Assembly (NCBI GenBank): GCA_022072255.1
Contig: JAJVHZ010000026.1
Span: 69,300-133,299, forward strand
Length of the DNA stretch: 64,000 bases
Source: Gammaproteobacteria bacterium
Lineage (GTDB): Bacteria > Pseudomonadota > Gammaproteobacteria > JAJPIJ01
Reading direction: 5' to 3'
The notes beneath the pieces are model-generated. The model did no database searches. It worked only from the letters and a program-made list of their open reading frames with translations, and was not told the DNA's origin. Position numbers and translations under genes: made by a program. The stretch's first letter is position 1, and every line of letters starts with the position of its first letter. This document shows, piece after piece, positions 1 through 11,618 of the stretch.

Positions 1-14
1 CCAACGTCCGGGCG

Positions 15-2660
15 ATGACAGGCGATACGTCCTGCATTGACTACGCCGACAATGACTTCGAATGCGGTCGCGAAGTCGCCAGACATCTCTTCGAGACCGA
101 CTTGCGCCCGACCGTGGACGGCAAGCAGTACGCCATTCTTGACACCATCGGCTTCAATCTCACCGAGGCTGAGGCCCCTGGCGCGCAGGCATTCCTGGCG
201 GACCTCGCCGCCGACGGCGGCGGCCAGACCTACAGCGCCAATACGGCGAGCCAGCTGGTGGACGTGTTCCTTTCCATTCTCGGCGGCGCGCTGGACGAGT
301 CGCGCTCCTTCAATCCCCCGGCCCTGACCGTCAACTCCTTCAGCCCGCTGGAGAACCGCGACAACGTCTACGTCTCGCTGTTCAAACCCGCCATGACCCA
401 GAACTGGCAGGGCAACCTCAAGAAATACAAGATCTGTCTGCAGACCAATTGCACGGTTGGAAGCCAGACGGTGAACCAGGGCGAGTACTATTCCGCTGAC
501 GAGCAGCCGCTCCTCAACGCGAGCACGGGTCTCATCGACAGCACCACGCAGAGCTTCTGGAGTCCGGCCGATCCCGATAACGGTGGCGATACCACAACCG
601 GCGGCGCGCTTTCGCGCATGCCGCTTCCAGCCAATCGCAACATTTACACCTTCACCGGCGCCTACTCCGGCAACGTCGCGACCGGCACGACGGACCTGAG
701 CAACACGGTCAATCTCGTGGCCGCCGACGCCGTGGCGGGAACCATCACCAACCCCAGCCTCACCAACGCCATGCTCAATGTCGCCAGCGACACGGAGCGA
801 AAGGCGCTCATCGACTGGATCCGTGGCGTTGACGTGGACGACGAGGACGGGGATGCCGCAACCACCACGCGCCACATGATCGCCGACCCGCTGCACGCGC
901 AGGCGGTGGTCGTGTCCTACGGCGGCGCCTCCAACGCGCCGGTGGAGAAGGTCTTCCTGCCCACCAACGGCGGCGGCCTGCACATGTTCAACGCGGCCAG
1001 CATCGTCGGCCCGGCCTCCGAGCCGAAGGATACGGCCAATGGCGGTGTCGAGGAGTGGATGTTCATCCCGCAGGAATTGCTGCCATTCCAGAAGGTCGTG
1101 CGCGCCAATACCAGCACGCCGGTCGGGGACCGCCTGTACGGTCTGGACTCCACGCCCGTGGTCTGGTTCAACGATCAGAACGGCGACGGCCGCATCGCGG
1201 CGGGCGGGGACGCGGCGGACGAGAACACGACGGCTGATACCGATGACTTCGTTGCCATGTTCCTCGGCCAGCGCGATGGTGGCACCCACTATTGGGGCCT
1301 GGAGCTCAATCCGGCCACGACCTGTGACGCGGCCTGCACGAGCGTGACCGTGAATCCGTCGCTGCTGTGGCGCATCACGGGCGGCGACGGCGCGACCGAC
1401 GTCTCGGATCCCTTCCAGGCCCTGGCCAACACCTGGTCGGAGCCGAAGAAGACCCGGGTGCGCACTGGCTCAAGCGAGACCTCCACGCACGCACTCATCT
1501 TCGGCGGCGGCAACATCTATGAGCTGAATGATCAGTTCGGTAACGAGACGGTCGATGTGAACGGCGACAGCACCAACAACCGTGGCAACATCGTTTATGT
1601 CGTAGACGCTACCAACGGCAGCCTCATCACCTCCATCGGCGGCGTGGGCACCAACGCCAAGCTGAAGGTGGTCGGAATGAACTATCCCATCCCCTCCAAC
1701 ATCGCCATTCTGGATACGGACGGGGACAGCAATACCGACCGACTGTACTTCGGCGACCTCGGAGGCAACGTGTGGCGCGTCGATCTCAAGCGCACGCTGA
1801 CCTCGAGCTCGACAGGCACGGACGTTGGATTGGCCGCCAAGCTTGCGGATCTCAATCCCACCAGCAACGCCGGCGCCGCGCCGGTGCCGCTTGAGGCGGA
1901 CACGCGTGCGTTCTATTTCGAACCGACCATCGTGCAGGCCAATGAACTGACCTTCAGCGATCCGAGCAAGCCGCGCTATGATCTGGTGCTGATAGGCAGC
2001 GGTCACCGCAATCATCCCAAGGATGAGGTCGTGCTCAACAGCTTCTTTGCCATCCGGGACTACGCGGCCGGAACGCTGGACGCCGACGCCGACGGGGTGG
2101 TGGATTCCACCTACGTCACCGTCACCGGCGATCAGAGCGGCCCCACCGATCCGAACGGCCTCACTGTCATCACTCCGTCCGATCTCGTGCCGTCGGAGAT
2201 CAATCCATCCACCGGGGAACCGACTTTCAGCGCCTCGCAACTCGTGGTACTCGAGGCGCTCCAGGCCGGCCGAGGGTGGCGGCTGGCTCTCACGAATACC
2301 GGCGAAAAGGTGGTCGGGCGGGCGCGCGCATTGGCCGGAACGCTGCTCTTCACCACGTTCGCGCCATTGACCGGCGAGGCGACCAATGCCTGCACGCCGC
2401 AGGAGGGCATCAACCGCACCTACAAGCTGAATCTCTACAGTGGCGCGGCATTCGCCACCTACGACACCTCGGGCCAGAATCCCACTTACAATCCGACCGG
2501 CGTGGCGGTGACGACCTCGGGCGGAATTGGCTCGACTCCGCAACTCGCCTTCGGCGACGGTACGGTGACGGCGATAACCGGCGGACCGCAATCCATCAGC
2601 GAGTCCATCGAATTGGCCGAGAGCGAGCTGTGGCGCCGGACATACTGGTATGAGCAGTAG
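15..2660 (+). CDS. pilY1: PilY1/PilC-type type IV pilus tip adhesin, C-terminal part (5' end probably outside the window)
   Basis: End of a VWA-like region followed by a beta-propeller with the Ca-binding-like motif LDTDGDSNTDRLYFGDLGGNVWRVDL; C-terminus ...ELWRRTYWYEQ; followed by minor pilin genes. The ATG at 15 is probably not the native start. Confidence 0.88.
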   Translation: MTGDTSCIDYADNDFECGREVARHLFETDLRPTVDGKQYAILDTIGFNLTEAEAPGAQAFLADLAADGGGQTYSANTASQLVDVFLSILGGALDESRSFNPPALTVNSFSPLENRDNVYVSLFKPAMTQNWQGNLKKYKICLQTNCTVGSQTVNQGEYYSADEQPLLNASTGLIDSTTQSFWSPADPDNGGDTTTGGALSRMPLPANRNIYTFTGAYSGNVATGTTDLSNTVNLVAADAVAGTITNPSLTNAMLNVASDTERKALIDWIRGVDVDDEDGDAATTTRHMIADPLHAQAVVVSYGGASNAPVEKVFLPTNGGGLHMFNAASIVGPASEPKDTANGGVEEWMFIPQELLPFQKVVRANTSTPVGDRLYGLDSTPVVWFNDQNGDGRIAAGGDAADENTTADTDDFVAMFLGQRDGGTHYWGLELNPATTCDAACTSVTVNPSLLWRITGGDGATDVSDPFQALANTWSEPKKTRVRTGSSETSTHALIFGGGNIYELNDQFGNETVDVNGDSTNNRGNIVYVVDATNGSLITSIGGVGTNAKLKVVGMNYPIPSNIAILDTDGDSNTDRLYFGDLGGNVWRVDLKRTLTSSSTGTDVGLAAKLADLNPTSNAGAAPVPLEADTRAFYFEPTIVQANELTFSDPSKPRYDLVLIGSGHRNHPKDEVVLNSFFAIRDYAAGTLDADADGVVDSTYVTVTGDQSGPTDPNGLTVITPSDLVPSEINPSTGEPTFSASQLVVLEALQAGRGWRLALTNTGEKVVGRARALAGTLLFTTFAPLTGEATNACTPQEGINRTYKLNLYSGAAFATYDTSGQNPTYNPTGVAVTTSGGIGSTPQLAFGDGTVTAITGGPQSISESIELAESELWRRTYWYEQ

Positions 2661-2706
2661 GCTGGCGCCGATGGCACAATACGCGCGAATCCAGGGGAGA
2701 GGGGCC

Positions 2707-3237
2707 ATGATCACGCGCTGGAGATTGGGCGGCTTCACGATCGTCGAGTTGATGATCACGATCCTCGTGCTTGCGGTGCTGATCTCTCTCGGCGCGCCAA
2801 ATCTGCAACAGATGATCATCAACAATCGGCTCACCACCGAGGTCAACTCGCTGGTCGCCGGACTGCAGTACGCCCGTAGCGAGGCATTGCGGCGCAATGA
2901 GGTTGTAACAATAGGCGCAGCCAGCACGGATTGGAGCAACGGTTGGAGCGTGTGGCTCGATACCGACGCGGATAACGCCGTCGACGGAACGGAAACCCTG
3001 TTGCGGGCCCAGAGTGCGCAGGCTTCCGGCTACACCATCAAGCCGCCGAGCTCGGTGACCACCTCGCCGGCGGCATTGCGTTTCAATCCCAACGGCACCG
3101 TGGCCAATGCCTCGCCGCTGATCACGGAAGTGTGCAAGTCCGGGGTTGTCGGCCGTGTCGTCACCGTCTCGCTGGTCGGCCAGGTGCAGACCAGCAACAT
3201 CAAGGACTCCTCGAACAACGACGTGAAATGCCCATGA
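2707..3237 (+). CDS. GspH/FimT/FimU-type minor pseudopilin
   Basis: Prepilin motif GGFTIVELMITILVLAVLISLGAPNLQQM; ORF can extend to 2650; start at 2707 (MITRWRLGGFTIVEL) preferred. Confidence 0.85.
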   Translation: MITRWRLGGFTIVELMITILVLAVLISLGAPNLQQMIINNRLTTEVNSLVAGLQYARSEALRRNEVVTIGAASTDWSNGWSVWLDTDADNAVDGTETLLRAQSAQASGYTIKPPSSVTTSPAALRFNPNGTVANASPLITEVCKSGVVGRVVTVSLVGQVQTSNIKDSSNNDVKCP

Positions 3238-3773
3238 AACAGACCTCCTACCGCTTCCCGACCTGCGTATCGCCCGCACCGGGCGGGGTCCATCAGCGCG
3301 GTTTCACGTTGCTCGAGGTGCTGATTGCCCTGGTGGTGCTGGCCGTCGGCATGCTCGGCATCGCCGCCCTGCAGGCGCGCGGCATGCAGTACAACACCGA
3401 TGCCTATGCCCGCACCCAGGCCACCATCCTCGCCTACGACATGATCGATCGCATGCGTACGCGCTCCTATCCCCTCAGCAACGACCCGGACAAGAACAAG
3501 CTGGAGGACGCCATGCAGCTCTACACCACCACTGCCGCCAATAACGACGGCGCGTGTGACACCACCAGCACGGCGGTGGCGGAGGAGCTCGAGTGCTGGC
3601 AGCTGGAAGTCGATCGCACGCTCCCCGGAGGGACGAATGGTACGGTCACCTGCAACCCCTGCAACGACGATGGCAATCCCAACAACGATATCTATCAGGT
3701 GACGTTGAGCTGGGTGAATCGCGCCGCCGCGGGCGCGCCGGCCACTCCCGTGATGGTCTCCTTCCAACCGTGA
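3234..3773 (+). CDS. pilV: Type IV pilus modification/minor pilin PilV
   Basis: RGFTLLEVLIALVVLAVGMLGIAALQARGMQYN; ATGA overlap with the upstream gene stop; ORF track start (3132) is too far upstream. Confidence 0.85.
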   Translation: MKQTSYRFPTCVSPAPGGVHQRGFTLLEVLIALVVLAVGMLGIAALQARGMQYNTDAYARTQATILAYDMIDRMRTRSYPLSNDPDKNKLEDAMQLYTTTAANNDGACDTTSTAVAEELECWQLEVDRTLPGGTNGTVTCNPCNDDGNPNNDIYQVTLSWVNRAAAGAPATPVMVSFQP

Positions 3774-3784
3774 GCGCCCGTGCC

Positions 3785-5005
3785 ATGACGATGCAATCCA
3801 GAATGCAACTTGGCTTCAGTCTCGTCGAACTCATGGTGGCCATGGCCATCGGCATATTCCTGATGTTCGGCGCGGTGACCGTGTTCACGAATAGCAAGCG
3901 AACATACAACGAAAATGAAATTTCCTCGCGCCTGCAGGAGAACCTGCGGTTTGCCAGCGAGATACTGACGCACGACGTCCGCATGGCGGGCTACTACGGC
4001 TGTGCCAATACCGACGTCCCGACCACCGCCGCCAGCCCGACCAAGCTGCACAGCGCCATTCCCGCGGCACTGATCACCAACGCCAATCACATCCTCGATC
4101 TCACCGGCGGGGGTATCGAGGGCTGGGAGGGCAGTACCGCGACCGCAGAGTGGCTCCCGAGTGGGCTCGACATCTCCGCCTGGATCACCGCGCCGGTGGC
4201 GTCAGATACCGCCATGTCGGCCGCGACTTTCGGCGCCCCTATATCCACCGGGAGTCCCGACGCCATTCTCATTCGACACGCTGGCGGCGTGCACTGGGAA
4301 GTGACCGCGCAGATGGCGAACCTGACCAGCGCCGTCAGCATCGACAATACCCCCGTCAATGGCGTGGCAGTCAATACGGGCGATCTTGTTTCCGTTTCGA
4401 ACTGCAACTCCGCAGACGTGTTCCGCGTCGCCAGCCAAGGTTCGACTTCCGTGACGCCGGTGAGCGGCACCAAGGTGAACACTGAGTATGGCGAAAAGAA
4501 GACCTTCACCAGCGATGCCGGCACCACCGTCGAATACGCGACCTCGAGACTCTCGAAGTTCGCACCGGTCGCATATTACATAGGGCTGGGCTGCATGGAT
4601 CCGGACACTGACAGCGACACGGCGACCTGCGCGAATACCGGACCCGCCCTGTTCAGGCAGATCTGGGACTCATCCTCCGGAAGCGTCATCCGCCAGCAAT
4701 TGCTGGCCGGCATCGAGAACATGCAGATCACCTATGGCATCGATACCAGCGGCGACCGCGTACCGGATGCTTACGTGCGCGCCGACGACGCCAGCCTTGG
4801 CACCGCGGCGAACTGGGACAGCCAGGTGGTGAGCGTGCGCATCGGTCTGTTGGCGCGCACCGAGCTCCCGCGCTCTCTGCAGCCGGACACGCGGGTGTAT
4901 ACGCTCAACGATACCGACCTGTTTGGCGGCGCCGCACCGAACGACACACACACCCGACGCTTGCTGGTGGCGACCGTGGCGCTGCGCAACACGAATCAAC
5001 GATAG
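3785..5005 (+). CDS. pilW: Type IV pilus minor pilin PilW
   Basis: LGFSLVELMVAMAIGIFLMFGAVTVFTNSKRTYNENE...; position after pilV; ORF track start (3593) overlaps pilV and is unlikely. Confidence 0.87.
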   Translation: MTMQSRMQLGFSLVELMVAMAIGIFLMFGAVTVFTNSKRTYNENEISSRLQENLRFASEILTHDVRMAGYYGCANTDVPTTAASPTKLHSAIPAALITNANHILDLTGGGIEGWEGSTATAEWLPSGLDISAWITAPVASDTAMSAATFGAPISTGSPDAILIRHAGGVHWEVTAQMANLTSAVSIDNTPVNGVAVNTGDLVSVSNCNSADVFRVASQGSTSVTPVSGTKVNTEYGEKKTFTSDAGTTVEYATSRLSKFAPVAYYIGLGCMDPDTDSDTATCANTGPALFRQIWDSSSGSVIRQQLLAGIENMQITYGIDTSGDRVPDAYVRADDASLGTAANWDSQVVSVRIGLLARTELPRSLQPDTRVYTLNDTDLFGGAAPNDTHTRRLLVATVALRNTNQR

Positions 5006-5044
5006 GCGACACCGGCCCGGATACCGTCAGGAGACCAACCACCC

Positions 5045-5581
5045 ATGACGACTCACCCGCATCCATTCTCCATGCCGCGCCAGCGCGGAGCGGCGCTCGT
5101 GATCGCGCTAATCCTGCTGCTCGTCATGACCCTGCTGGGCGTGGCGGCGCTCAGAACGACGACCCTGGAGGAACGCATGGCCGCCAACAGCCAGGAGCGC
5201 AACAGGGCGTTCCAGGCGGCGGAGTCCGGATTGACGCAAGGTCTGCTCGCGATGCTGCCGAATGCCGCGCTCTCGTCGCTCATCTTCAATCCGCCCTCAA
5301 GTGGCTCGCAGATGCTGAATAACGATGCAGGCGCCACCACCCGTTCGGGCGCCGTCATCACCGGCGAATTCGTCGACTCCGGCCCGGTCCCGGTTGGTTC
5401 CGGCACCGAGGCAAACCAGGGGACCAATATCGCGGCCTACTACTTCAACGTGACCAGCACCGGCGGCAACAACATGACCGCCGGCGCCGATGGCCTGGCC
5501 AATGGAACTGCAGCGGGGAACAATGCCGAGGCCATACTGAATCAGGGCACCTGGAAGCCCGGGGCGGCGCTGAACAACTAG
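5045..5581 (+). CDS. pilX: Type IV pilus assembly protein PilX
   Basis: [51 protein letters not shown] is typical PilX N-terminus. Confidence 0.88.
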   Translation: MTTHPHPFSMPRQRGAALVIALILLLVMTLLGVAALRTTTLEERMAANSQERNRAFQAAESGLTQGLLAMLPNAALSSLIFNPPSSGSQMLNNDAGATTRSGAVITGEFVDSGPVPVGSGTEANQGTNIAAYYFNVTSTGGNNMTAGADGLANGTAAGNNAEAILNQGTWKPGAALNN

Positions 5582-5660
5582 CGCCGGGCCGCGGCCACCG
5601 ACGACACCCCGACAGAACCGTTCGCGGACACAATCTCGGACTCTAACCGGAGCGAAACCG

Positions 5661-6119
5661 ATGCGAGGAAACCACGCTACGCACCGCAGGCAACGCGGCA
5701 TAACCCTGATCGAGCTGATGATCGTCGTTGCGGTCATCGCCATCCTCGCCGCCATCGGCTATCCGTCCTATCGCGACTATGTACGCCGCTCCCACCGCGC
5801 CGAGGGCAAGAGCGAGTTGATGAATGCCGCGGCCCTGCAGGAGAAGTTCTTCTCGAACAACAACACCTACACCACGGACATGACTGCTCTGGGTCTGGAC
5901 AATACCGATCCGGCTGTTACGGAGAGAGGCTTCTATTCCATAGACGCGGCGGACTGTGGCGCGGGAGGAACAATCGCGACCTGTTACGTCCTGACCGCGA
6001 CGGCGCAGGGTGGTCAAAGCGACGACAGCAAATGCACGTCGATGACCATCGACAGCCAAGGCACCAAGGGCGGGGCCGGTGCGCAGTGCAACTGCGCAAC
6101 GGCCGCTACCTGCTGGTAA
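5661..6119 (+). CDS. pilE: Type IV pilin PilE-like
   Basis: [59 protein letters not shown]. Confidence 0.88.
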   Translation: MRGNHATHRRQRGITLIELMIVVAVIAILAAIGYPSYRDYVRRSHRAEGKSELMNAAALQEKFFSNNNTYTTDMTALGLDNTDPAVTERGFYSIDAADCGAGGTIATCYVLTATAQGGQSDDSKCTSMTIDSQGTKGGAGAQCNCATAATCW

Positions 6120-6150
6120 ACGCTACGGGGGAAAGCCGGCAGGCGATTGC

Positions 6151-7101
6151 CTAACCGGTGCCGGTGCGGGCAAGCTCGCGCGGCAGGCTGAAGACCACCT
6201 GCTCGCGGATCCCGGGGGCCTCGTTCACGGTCTCGCCGCCCCACTCGCGCAGTCGGGCCACGACCTGCTCCACCAGCACCTCCGGCGCCGAGGCGCCGGC
6301 GGTCACGCCGACCGTCCTGATGCCTTCGAGCCACTCACGCCTGATCTCCTCGGCGTTGTCGATGAGGTAGGCCGCCAGCCCCTGTTTCTCCGCGATCTCC
6401 TTCAGCCGGGTGGAATTCGAGCTGGTCTGCGAGCCCACCACCAGGATGAGCTCGCACTGCTTCACCAGCTTCTTCACCGCGTCCTGGCGATTCTGCGTCG
6501 CGTAGCAGATGTCTTCCTTCTTCGGTCCGGCAATGCTCGGGAAGCGCTTGCGCAGCGCGTCGATCACCTCCGCGGTGTCGTCCATGGACAGCGTCGTCTG
6601 CGTGACGAAGGCGAGGAAATCGGGGCTCTTGACCGTGAGATTCCAGACGTCCTCGACCGACTCGACCAGGTACATGCCGCCCTTGGCGTCGGCACGACGG
6701 TATTGCCCGAGTGTCCCCTCGACCTCGGGATGGCCCGCGTGGCCGATGAGTATGCATTCGCGGCCCTCCTTCTGGTAATGCCCCACCTCCATGTGCACCT
6801 TGGTGACCAACGGACAGATCGCGTCGAAGACCCGCAGACCCCGGCGCGCGGCCTCCTCGCGCACCGACTTCGCCACGCCATGGGCGCTGAAGATCACGGT
6901 GGCTTCATCCGGTACCTCGTTCAGCTCATCGACGAACACCGCCCCCTTGTCGCGCAGTCCATCGACGACGTACTTGTTGTGGACCACCTCGTGCCGGACG
7001 TACACGGGCGCTCCGAACAGCTCCAGAGCGCGCTCGACGATGCCGATGGCGCGATCGACGCCGGCGCAGAATCCGCGGGGGTTGGCTAGGATGATTTGCA
7101 T
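6151..7101 (-). CDS. ispH: 4-hydroxy-3-methylbut-2-enyl diphosphate reductase
   Basis: [49 protein letters not shown] extends to 7194 but the native start is at 7101. Confidence 0.96.
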   Translation of the reverse strand: MQIILANPRGFCAGVDRAIGIVERALELFGAPVYVRHEVVHNKYVVDGLRDKGAVFVDELNEVPDEATVIFSAHGVAKSVREEAARRGLRVFDAICPLVTKVHMEVGHYQKEGRECILIGHAGHPEVEGTLGQYRRADAKGGMYLVESVEDVWNLTVKSPDFLAFVTQTTLSMDDTAEVIDALRKRFPSIAGPKKEDICYATQNRQDAVKKLVKQCELILVVGSQTSSNSTRLKEIAEKQGLAAYLIDNAEEIRREWLEGIRTVGVTAGASAPEVLVEQVVARLREWGGETVNEAPGIREQVVFSLPRELARTGTG

Positions 7102-7190
7102 GGCGTGTTTTTCCTGAAGAGACCGCTCCGTACCGGAGCGCGTAAGGGCTGTGCGGCCTGCCGCAACACTACGGCCGGCCCCGGGGCCTG

Positions 7191-7667
7191 TCAACTCTGC
7201 GAGGGGTTCTCCTCCGGCCGCCTGCGTAGCGTGTCCAGGATGAGGAAGAAGGCGCCCAGCGTTATCGCCGTATCGGCGACGTTGAAGGCAGGCCAGTGGC
7301 GGCCGCCGGCGTGGAAATCAAGGAAATCGACGACATAACCCAGCACCATCCTGTCGACCAGATTTCCGAGCGTGCCACCCAGCACGAGGCTCAGGGCGAG
7401 CGGCAGATGGAAGTGCGCATCGCGCAGCCTCGGCAACCAGGCAATGATGACCACGCTGACCACGAACGCGAGCGTGCTGAAGAACCAGCGCTGCCAGCCA
7501 CCGGCCTGGCTCAGGAAGCTGAAGGCGGCGCCGAAATTATGCACGAGAGTGAGGTTGAGGAACGGCAGTACCTCGATGGATTCGTACAACTCCAGCGCCG
7601 AGGTGGCGATGTACTTCGTCGCCTGGTCCAGCGCTACGATCAGTGTGGACAGCCACAACCATTTCAT
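7191..7667 (-). CDS. lspA: Lipoprotein signal peptidase (signal peptidase II)
   Basis: [10 protein letters not shown]..., [29 protein letters not shown] catalytic motifs. Confidence 0.96.
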   Translation of the reverse strand: MKWLWLSTLIVALDQATKYIATSALELYESIEVLPFLNLTLVHNFGAAFSFLSQAGGWQRWFFSTLAFVVSVVIIAWLPRLRDAHFHLPLALSLVLGGTLGNLVDRMVLGYVVDFLDFHAGGRHWPAFNVADTAITLGAFFLILDTLRRRPEENPSQS

Positions 7668-7746
7668 CGACGCACTCCTCCCTGCCGCTTACTCGTCGCG
7701 CCGGCGCGGCACGGGAGCAATACCCGTGCGATTGCCCTGACGGATC

Positions 7747-10596
7747 TCATACGTGTAGACGCTGCTCGCCGCTGCCGTCGACGTTTTCCACGCACCGGCG
7801 GCAGATCGTCGGATGCGCTTCATCGCTCCCGACATCCTCGCGGCGGTGCCAGCAGCGCTCGCACTTGGCATGATCGCTGGGCGCCACCGCGACCCACACC
7901 CCCTCGATGTCACCGGCGGGCACGGCATTGTCAGGCCGCGCATCCGCCGCATGAACGCGTGCGTACGACACGATGAACAGGAATCTCAATTCATCACCGA
8001 GCCTGTTCAGCGCCTGCTGCCAGCGCGCGTTGCAATAAAGGTCCACCTCCGCCTCCAGCGAGGCCCCGATACCACCGGCGACCCGCAGCCTTTCAAGTTC
8101 CCTGGAAACCGCCTCGCGCACCCGCAGGGCGTCGGACCAGTACTCGAAGGTGAAGATCTGCGACGGTGTCGGGGGCAACCCCGGGTACCATTCCTCAAGG
8201 AATACGGACTCCGAACGTTCCCCCGGCAGATAACACCAGATCTCCTCAGCGGTGTACGACAACACCGGCGCGATCCACCGCACCAGCGCCTCGGCGATGT
8301 GGCACATCGCCGTCTGCGCCGAACGTCGCCCGAGACTGTCCCTGCGCATGGTGTACATGCGGTCCTTGAGAACGTCGACGTAAAAACTGCCCAGATCGAC
8401 GGCGCAGAACTGGTGGGCGAGCTGATAGATGAGATGGAACTCGAAGCTGTCGTAGGCGGCGACGATCTGCCGCTGCAGGTCGGCAGCGCGATCCACCGCC
8501 CAGCGGTCCAGCGTCAGCATTTGATCCACGCCGACGATGTCATGCACGGGATCGAACCCGTCCAGATTGGCGAGCAGATAGCGGGCGGTGTTGCGGATGC
8601 GCCGATAAGCGTCCGCCATGCGCTTCAGGATCTCCTCCGAGACGCTCATCTCGCCGCAATAGTCGGTCGCTGCCACCCACAGGCGGAGCACGTCGGCGCC
8701 GAGAGTCTTCATCACCTGCTGCGGGGCGACAACGTTGCCGCGGGACTTCGACATCTTCCTGCCTTCCGCGTCCACCGTGAACCCGTGCGTGAGCACGCCG
8801 CGGTACGGTGCCGTGCCGTTCATGGCCACGGACGCGAGCAACGAGGATTGGAACCAGCCGCGGTGCTGATCGGAACCCTCGAGATACAGATCGGCCGGAA
8901 ACCTCAATGCGGGATTGCGGCGTAGGCAGCCCTCATGGGTGACGCCCGAGTCGAACCAGACGTCGAGCGTGTCGTTGACCTTCCGGTACTGCGCGGCCTT
9001 CTCACCCAGCAGTTCTGCGGCCTCGAGGTCGAACCACGCGTCGATGCCGGCCTTCTCCATCCTTTGCGCCACCTGCTCGATCAGCGCCGGCGTATCCGGA
9101 TGCAGCGCCCCGGTCTCCTTGTGCACGAACAGCGGAATCGGCACGCCCCACGTCCGCTGGCGGGAAACGCACCAGTCGGGCCGATTCTCGATCATTCCAC
9201 GGATGCGCTCGCGGCCCCAGTCGGGCGTGAACTGCACCGGCTCGATGGACCTCAACGCCTGCGCGCGCAGGCCAAGGGCGTCCATGCTCACGAACCATTG
9301 CGGCGTGGCGCGAAAAATTACCGGCGTCTTGTGGCGCCAACAATGCGGATAGCTGTGCCGCAGCGTCTCGTGGTGCAGCAGGCGATCGTGCGCGCGCAGG
9401 ACCTCGATGACGTGTACATTCGCCCTGAACACGTGCTCACCGGCGAACAACGGCGTGCCTGGCAGGAACTTGCCATCGTCGCCCACCGGATTGTCGACCT
9501 TCAGGCCGTAGCGACCGCCCACCAGATAGTCGTCCTGGCCATGCCCTGGCGCGGTGTGGACGCAGCCGGTGCCCGCTTCGAGGGTGACGTGCATGCCGAG
9601 CACGACCGGCACCTCGCGATCGTAGAACGGGTGCCGCAGTTTCACGCCTTCCAGCGCATCGCCCCGGCAATAGGCGATAACGCGACAGTCCTCGATCCCC
9701 ACCCGCACTGCTACGTCCTTGATGAGCGCCTCGGCCAGGATCAGGCGTTCCGCCCCGGCCGGACCGTCACACTGGACCACGGCATACTCGAACTCCGGAT
9801 GCACGGCTACTGCCTGGTTTGCAGGCAGCGTCCAGGGCGTGGTAGTCCAGATCACCGCCGACAGCGGCCCGCTGCCCTCATGGCCCTCGACGTGACGACA
9901 GCGCGCCATGACCGTCTCCACGTCCGGGACGTCGAAGCGCACGTCGATGGCCGGGGACTCCTTGTCCTCGTACTCGACCTCGGCCTCGGCCAGCGCCGAA
10001 CCGCAGTCTATGCACCAATGCACGGGCTTCGAGCCCTTGATGAGGTGACCGTTGGCGATGATGCGCCCCAGTGACCGCACGATGTCGGCCTCGAAGGCGG
10101 GATTCATCGTGAGATACGGCTGCTCCCAATCGCCGAGCACGCCCAGGCGCTGAAAGTCCGCGCGCTGGCGCGACACCTGCTCCCGCGCATAGGCCCGGCA
10201 GGCGGCGCGAAACTCCTTTGCTCCGACCTCGCGCCCGGCCTTGCCGGCCTTTTTCTCAACCATGAGTTCGATCGGCAGACCGTGGCAGTCCCAGCCTGGA
10301 ACGTAAGGCGCGTCGAAACCGCTCAGCGACCGTGCCTTGACGATGATGTCCTTCAGCACCTTGTTGACGGCATGACCGATGTGGATGTCGCCGTTTGCGT
10401 ACGGCGGTCCATCGTGCAGCACGAACTTCTCGCGGCCGCGCCTCGAGGTGCGGATCCGCTCGTACAGCTTGAGCTCATCCCACCGCGCCAGGATCTTCGG
10501 TTCCCGTTCGGGGAGGTTCGCGCGCATCGGAAAATCCGTCTGCGGCAGGTTCAGCGTGCGCTTGTAGCGGTTCTCGGTCTTGTCTTTTTCGTCCAC
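7747..10596 (-). CDS. ileS: Isoleucyl-tRNA synthetase
   Basis: [24 protein letters not shown]-terminal Zn motif [10 protein letters not shown]...CRRCV. Confidence 0.97.
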   Translation of the reverse strand: MDEKDKTENRYKRTLNLPQTDFPMRANLPEREPKILARWDELKLYERIRTSRRGREKFVLHDGPPYANGDIHIGHAVNKVLKDIIVKARSLSGFDAPYVPGWDCHGLPIELMVEKKAGKAGREVGAKEFRAACRAYAREQVSRQRADFQRLGVLGDWEQPYLTMNPAFEADIVRSLGRIIANGHLIKGSKPVHWCIDCGSALAEAEVEYEDKESPAIDVRFDVPDVETVMARCRHVEGHEGSGPLSAVIWTTTPWTLPANQAVAVHPEFEYAVVQCDGPAGAERLILAEALIKDVAVRVGIEDCRVIAYCRGDALEGVKLRHPFYDREVPVVLGMHVTLEAGTGCVHTAPGHGQDDYLVGGRYGLKVDNPVGDDGKFLPGTPLFAGEHVFRANVHVIEVLRAHDRLLHHETLRHSYPHCWRHKTPVIFRATPQWFVSMDALGLRAQALRSIEPVQFTPDWGRERIRGMIENRPDWCVSRQRTWGVPIPLFVHKETGALHPDTPALIEQVAQRMEKAGIDAWFDLEAAELLGEKAAQYRKVNDTLDVWFDSGVTHEGCLRRNPALRFPADLYLEGSDQHRGWFQSSLLASVAMNGTAPYRGVLTHGFTVDAEGRKMSKSRGNVVAPQQVMKTLGADVLRLWVAATDYCGEMSVSEEILKRMADAYRRIRNTARYLLANLDGFDPVHDIVGVDQMLTLDRWAVDRAADLQRQIVAAYDSFEFHLIYQLAHQFCAVDLGSFYVDVLKDRMYTMRRDSLGRRSAQTAMCHIAEALVRWIAPVLSYTAEEIWCYLPGERSESVFLEEWYPGLPPTPSQIFTFEYWSDALRVREAVSRELERLRVAGGIGASLEAEVDLYCNARWQQALNRLGDELRFLFIVSYARVHAADARPDNAVPAGDIEGVWVAVAPSDHAKCERCWHRREDVGSDEAHPTICRRCVENVDGSGEQRLHV

Positions 10597-10638
10597 TTGC
10601 CTGGTCCTTACAGCCTCGATTCAATCCTCGCTCGCCAT

Positions 10639-11577
10639 TCACGGCGACGGTCTCAGCGCGGCGCGCGCATCAATGGCGTCCTGATGCAACTGTTTCTGCA
10701 TCGCCTGCAACGAGACGAACGGCATGTCTTCGCGCAGCTTGCGCACCAGTTCCACGCGGACGTGCCGGCCGTAGCAGTTGTCGGCGAAATCGAACACATG
10801 CACCTCCAGCCGCTTGTACTCGCCTTGCACGACAGGTCGATCCCCGATGTAGGCCATCCCCTGCAGCGGCCCCGCATCCAGGCCGTGCACACGCGCCGCG
10901 AAGATCCCTTCCACCGGCGTGCGCACGCGATGCAGGTCGATGTTGAGGGTCGGGTAGCCTATCTCCCGGCCGCGCTTCTCGCCGTGGGCGACACGGCCGC
11001 TCATGCTGTAGTTCCGGCCCAGCAGCCTGGCCGCTTCGATCATGTCGCCCGCCGTCAGTGCGGCCCGCACCCTCGAGCTGCTGACGCGCCGGCGATCGAT
11101 GCGAAAGGTCTCGGCGCGCTCGACCCGGAAACCGTGACGTTCGCCCTCGGATGCGAGCAGCGCAAGATCGCCGCGCCGTTCGCGGCCGAAGCGGAAATCA
11201 TCGCCGATGATGACCACGCGCGCGCCCAGCCCCTCTGCCAGTATCCGCTCGATGAAGGTCTCGGCCCCCCAGGAGGCGAGCCGCTCGTCGAAACGCAGGC
11301 AGAGCACCCTCCCCGCGCCGCCCTTCCGCAGCAACTCCAGCTTCTCGCGCAACCGGGTGATGCGCGATGGGGCCGTCGCGGGACTGAAGTACTCGCGCGG
11401 CTGCGGCTCGAAGATGATCACCGCCGGTGCCAGGCCCTCGCGGGCCGCAGCCTCGCGCAACTGCGCCAGCAATGTCTGGTGGCCAAGGTGCATGCCGTCG
11501 AAGTTGCCGATCGTCACGGCACAGCCGCGATGTCGGGCGCGCAGGTTGTGCAGGCCGCGGATGAGCTCCATCAGCAT
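10639..11577 (-). CDS. ribF: Bifunctional riboflavin kinase/FAD synthetase
   Basis: VTIGNFDGMHLGHQTLL, SSSRVRAAL, GRVAHGEKRGREIGYPTLN. Confidence 0.95.
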   Translation of the reverse strand: MLMELIRGLHNLRARHRGCAVTIGNFDGMHLGHQTLLAQLREAAAREGLAPAVIIFEPQPREYFSPATAPSRITRLREKLELLRKGGAGRVLCLRFDERLASWGAETFIERILAEGLGARVVIIGDDFRFGRERRGDLALLASEGERHGFRVERAETFRIDRRRVSSSRVRAALTAGDMIEAARLLGRNYSMSGRVAHGEKRGREIGYPTLNIDLHRVRTPVEGIFAARVHGLDAGPLQGMAYIGDRPVVQGEYKRLEVHVFDFADNCYGRHVRVELVRKLREDMPFVSLQAMQKQLHQDAIDARAALRPSP

Positions 11578-11618
11578 GAGGCCCTCAGCGGGAACGAACA
11601 GGTGTGATCACCGCGGAA

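Noticed and set aside
1470-2939. 489-aa minus-strand ORF
   Set aside because: Antisense to pilY1 and fimT; no domain-like sequence.
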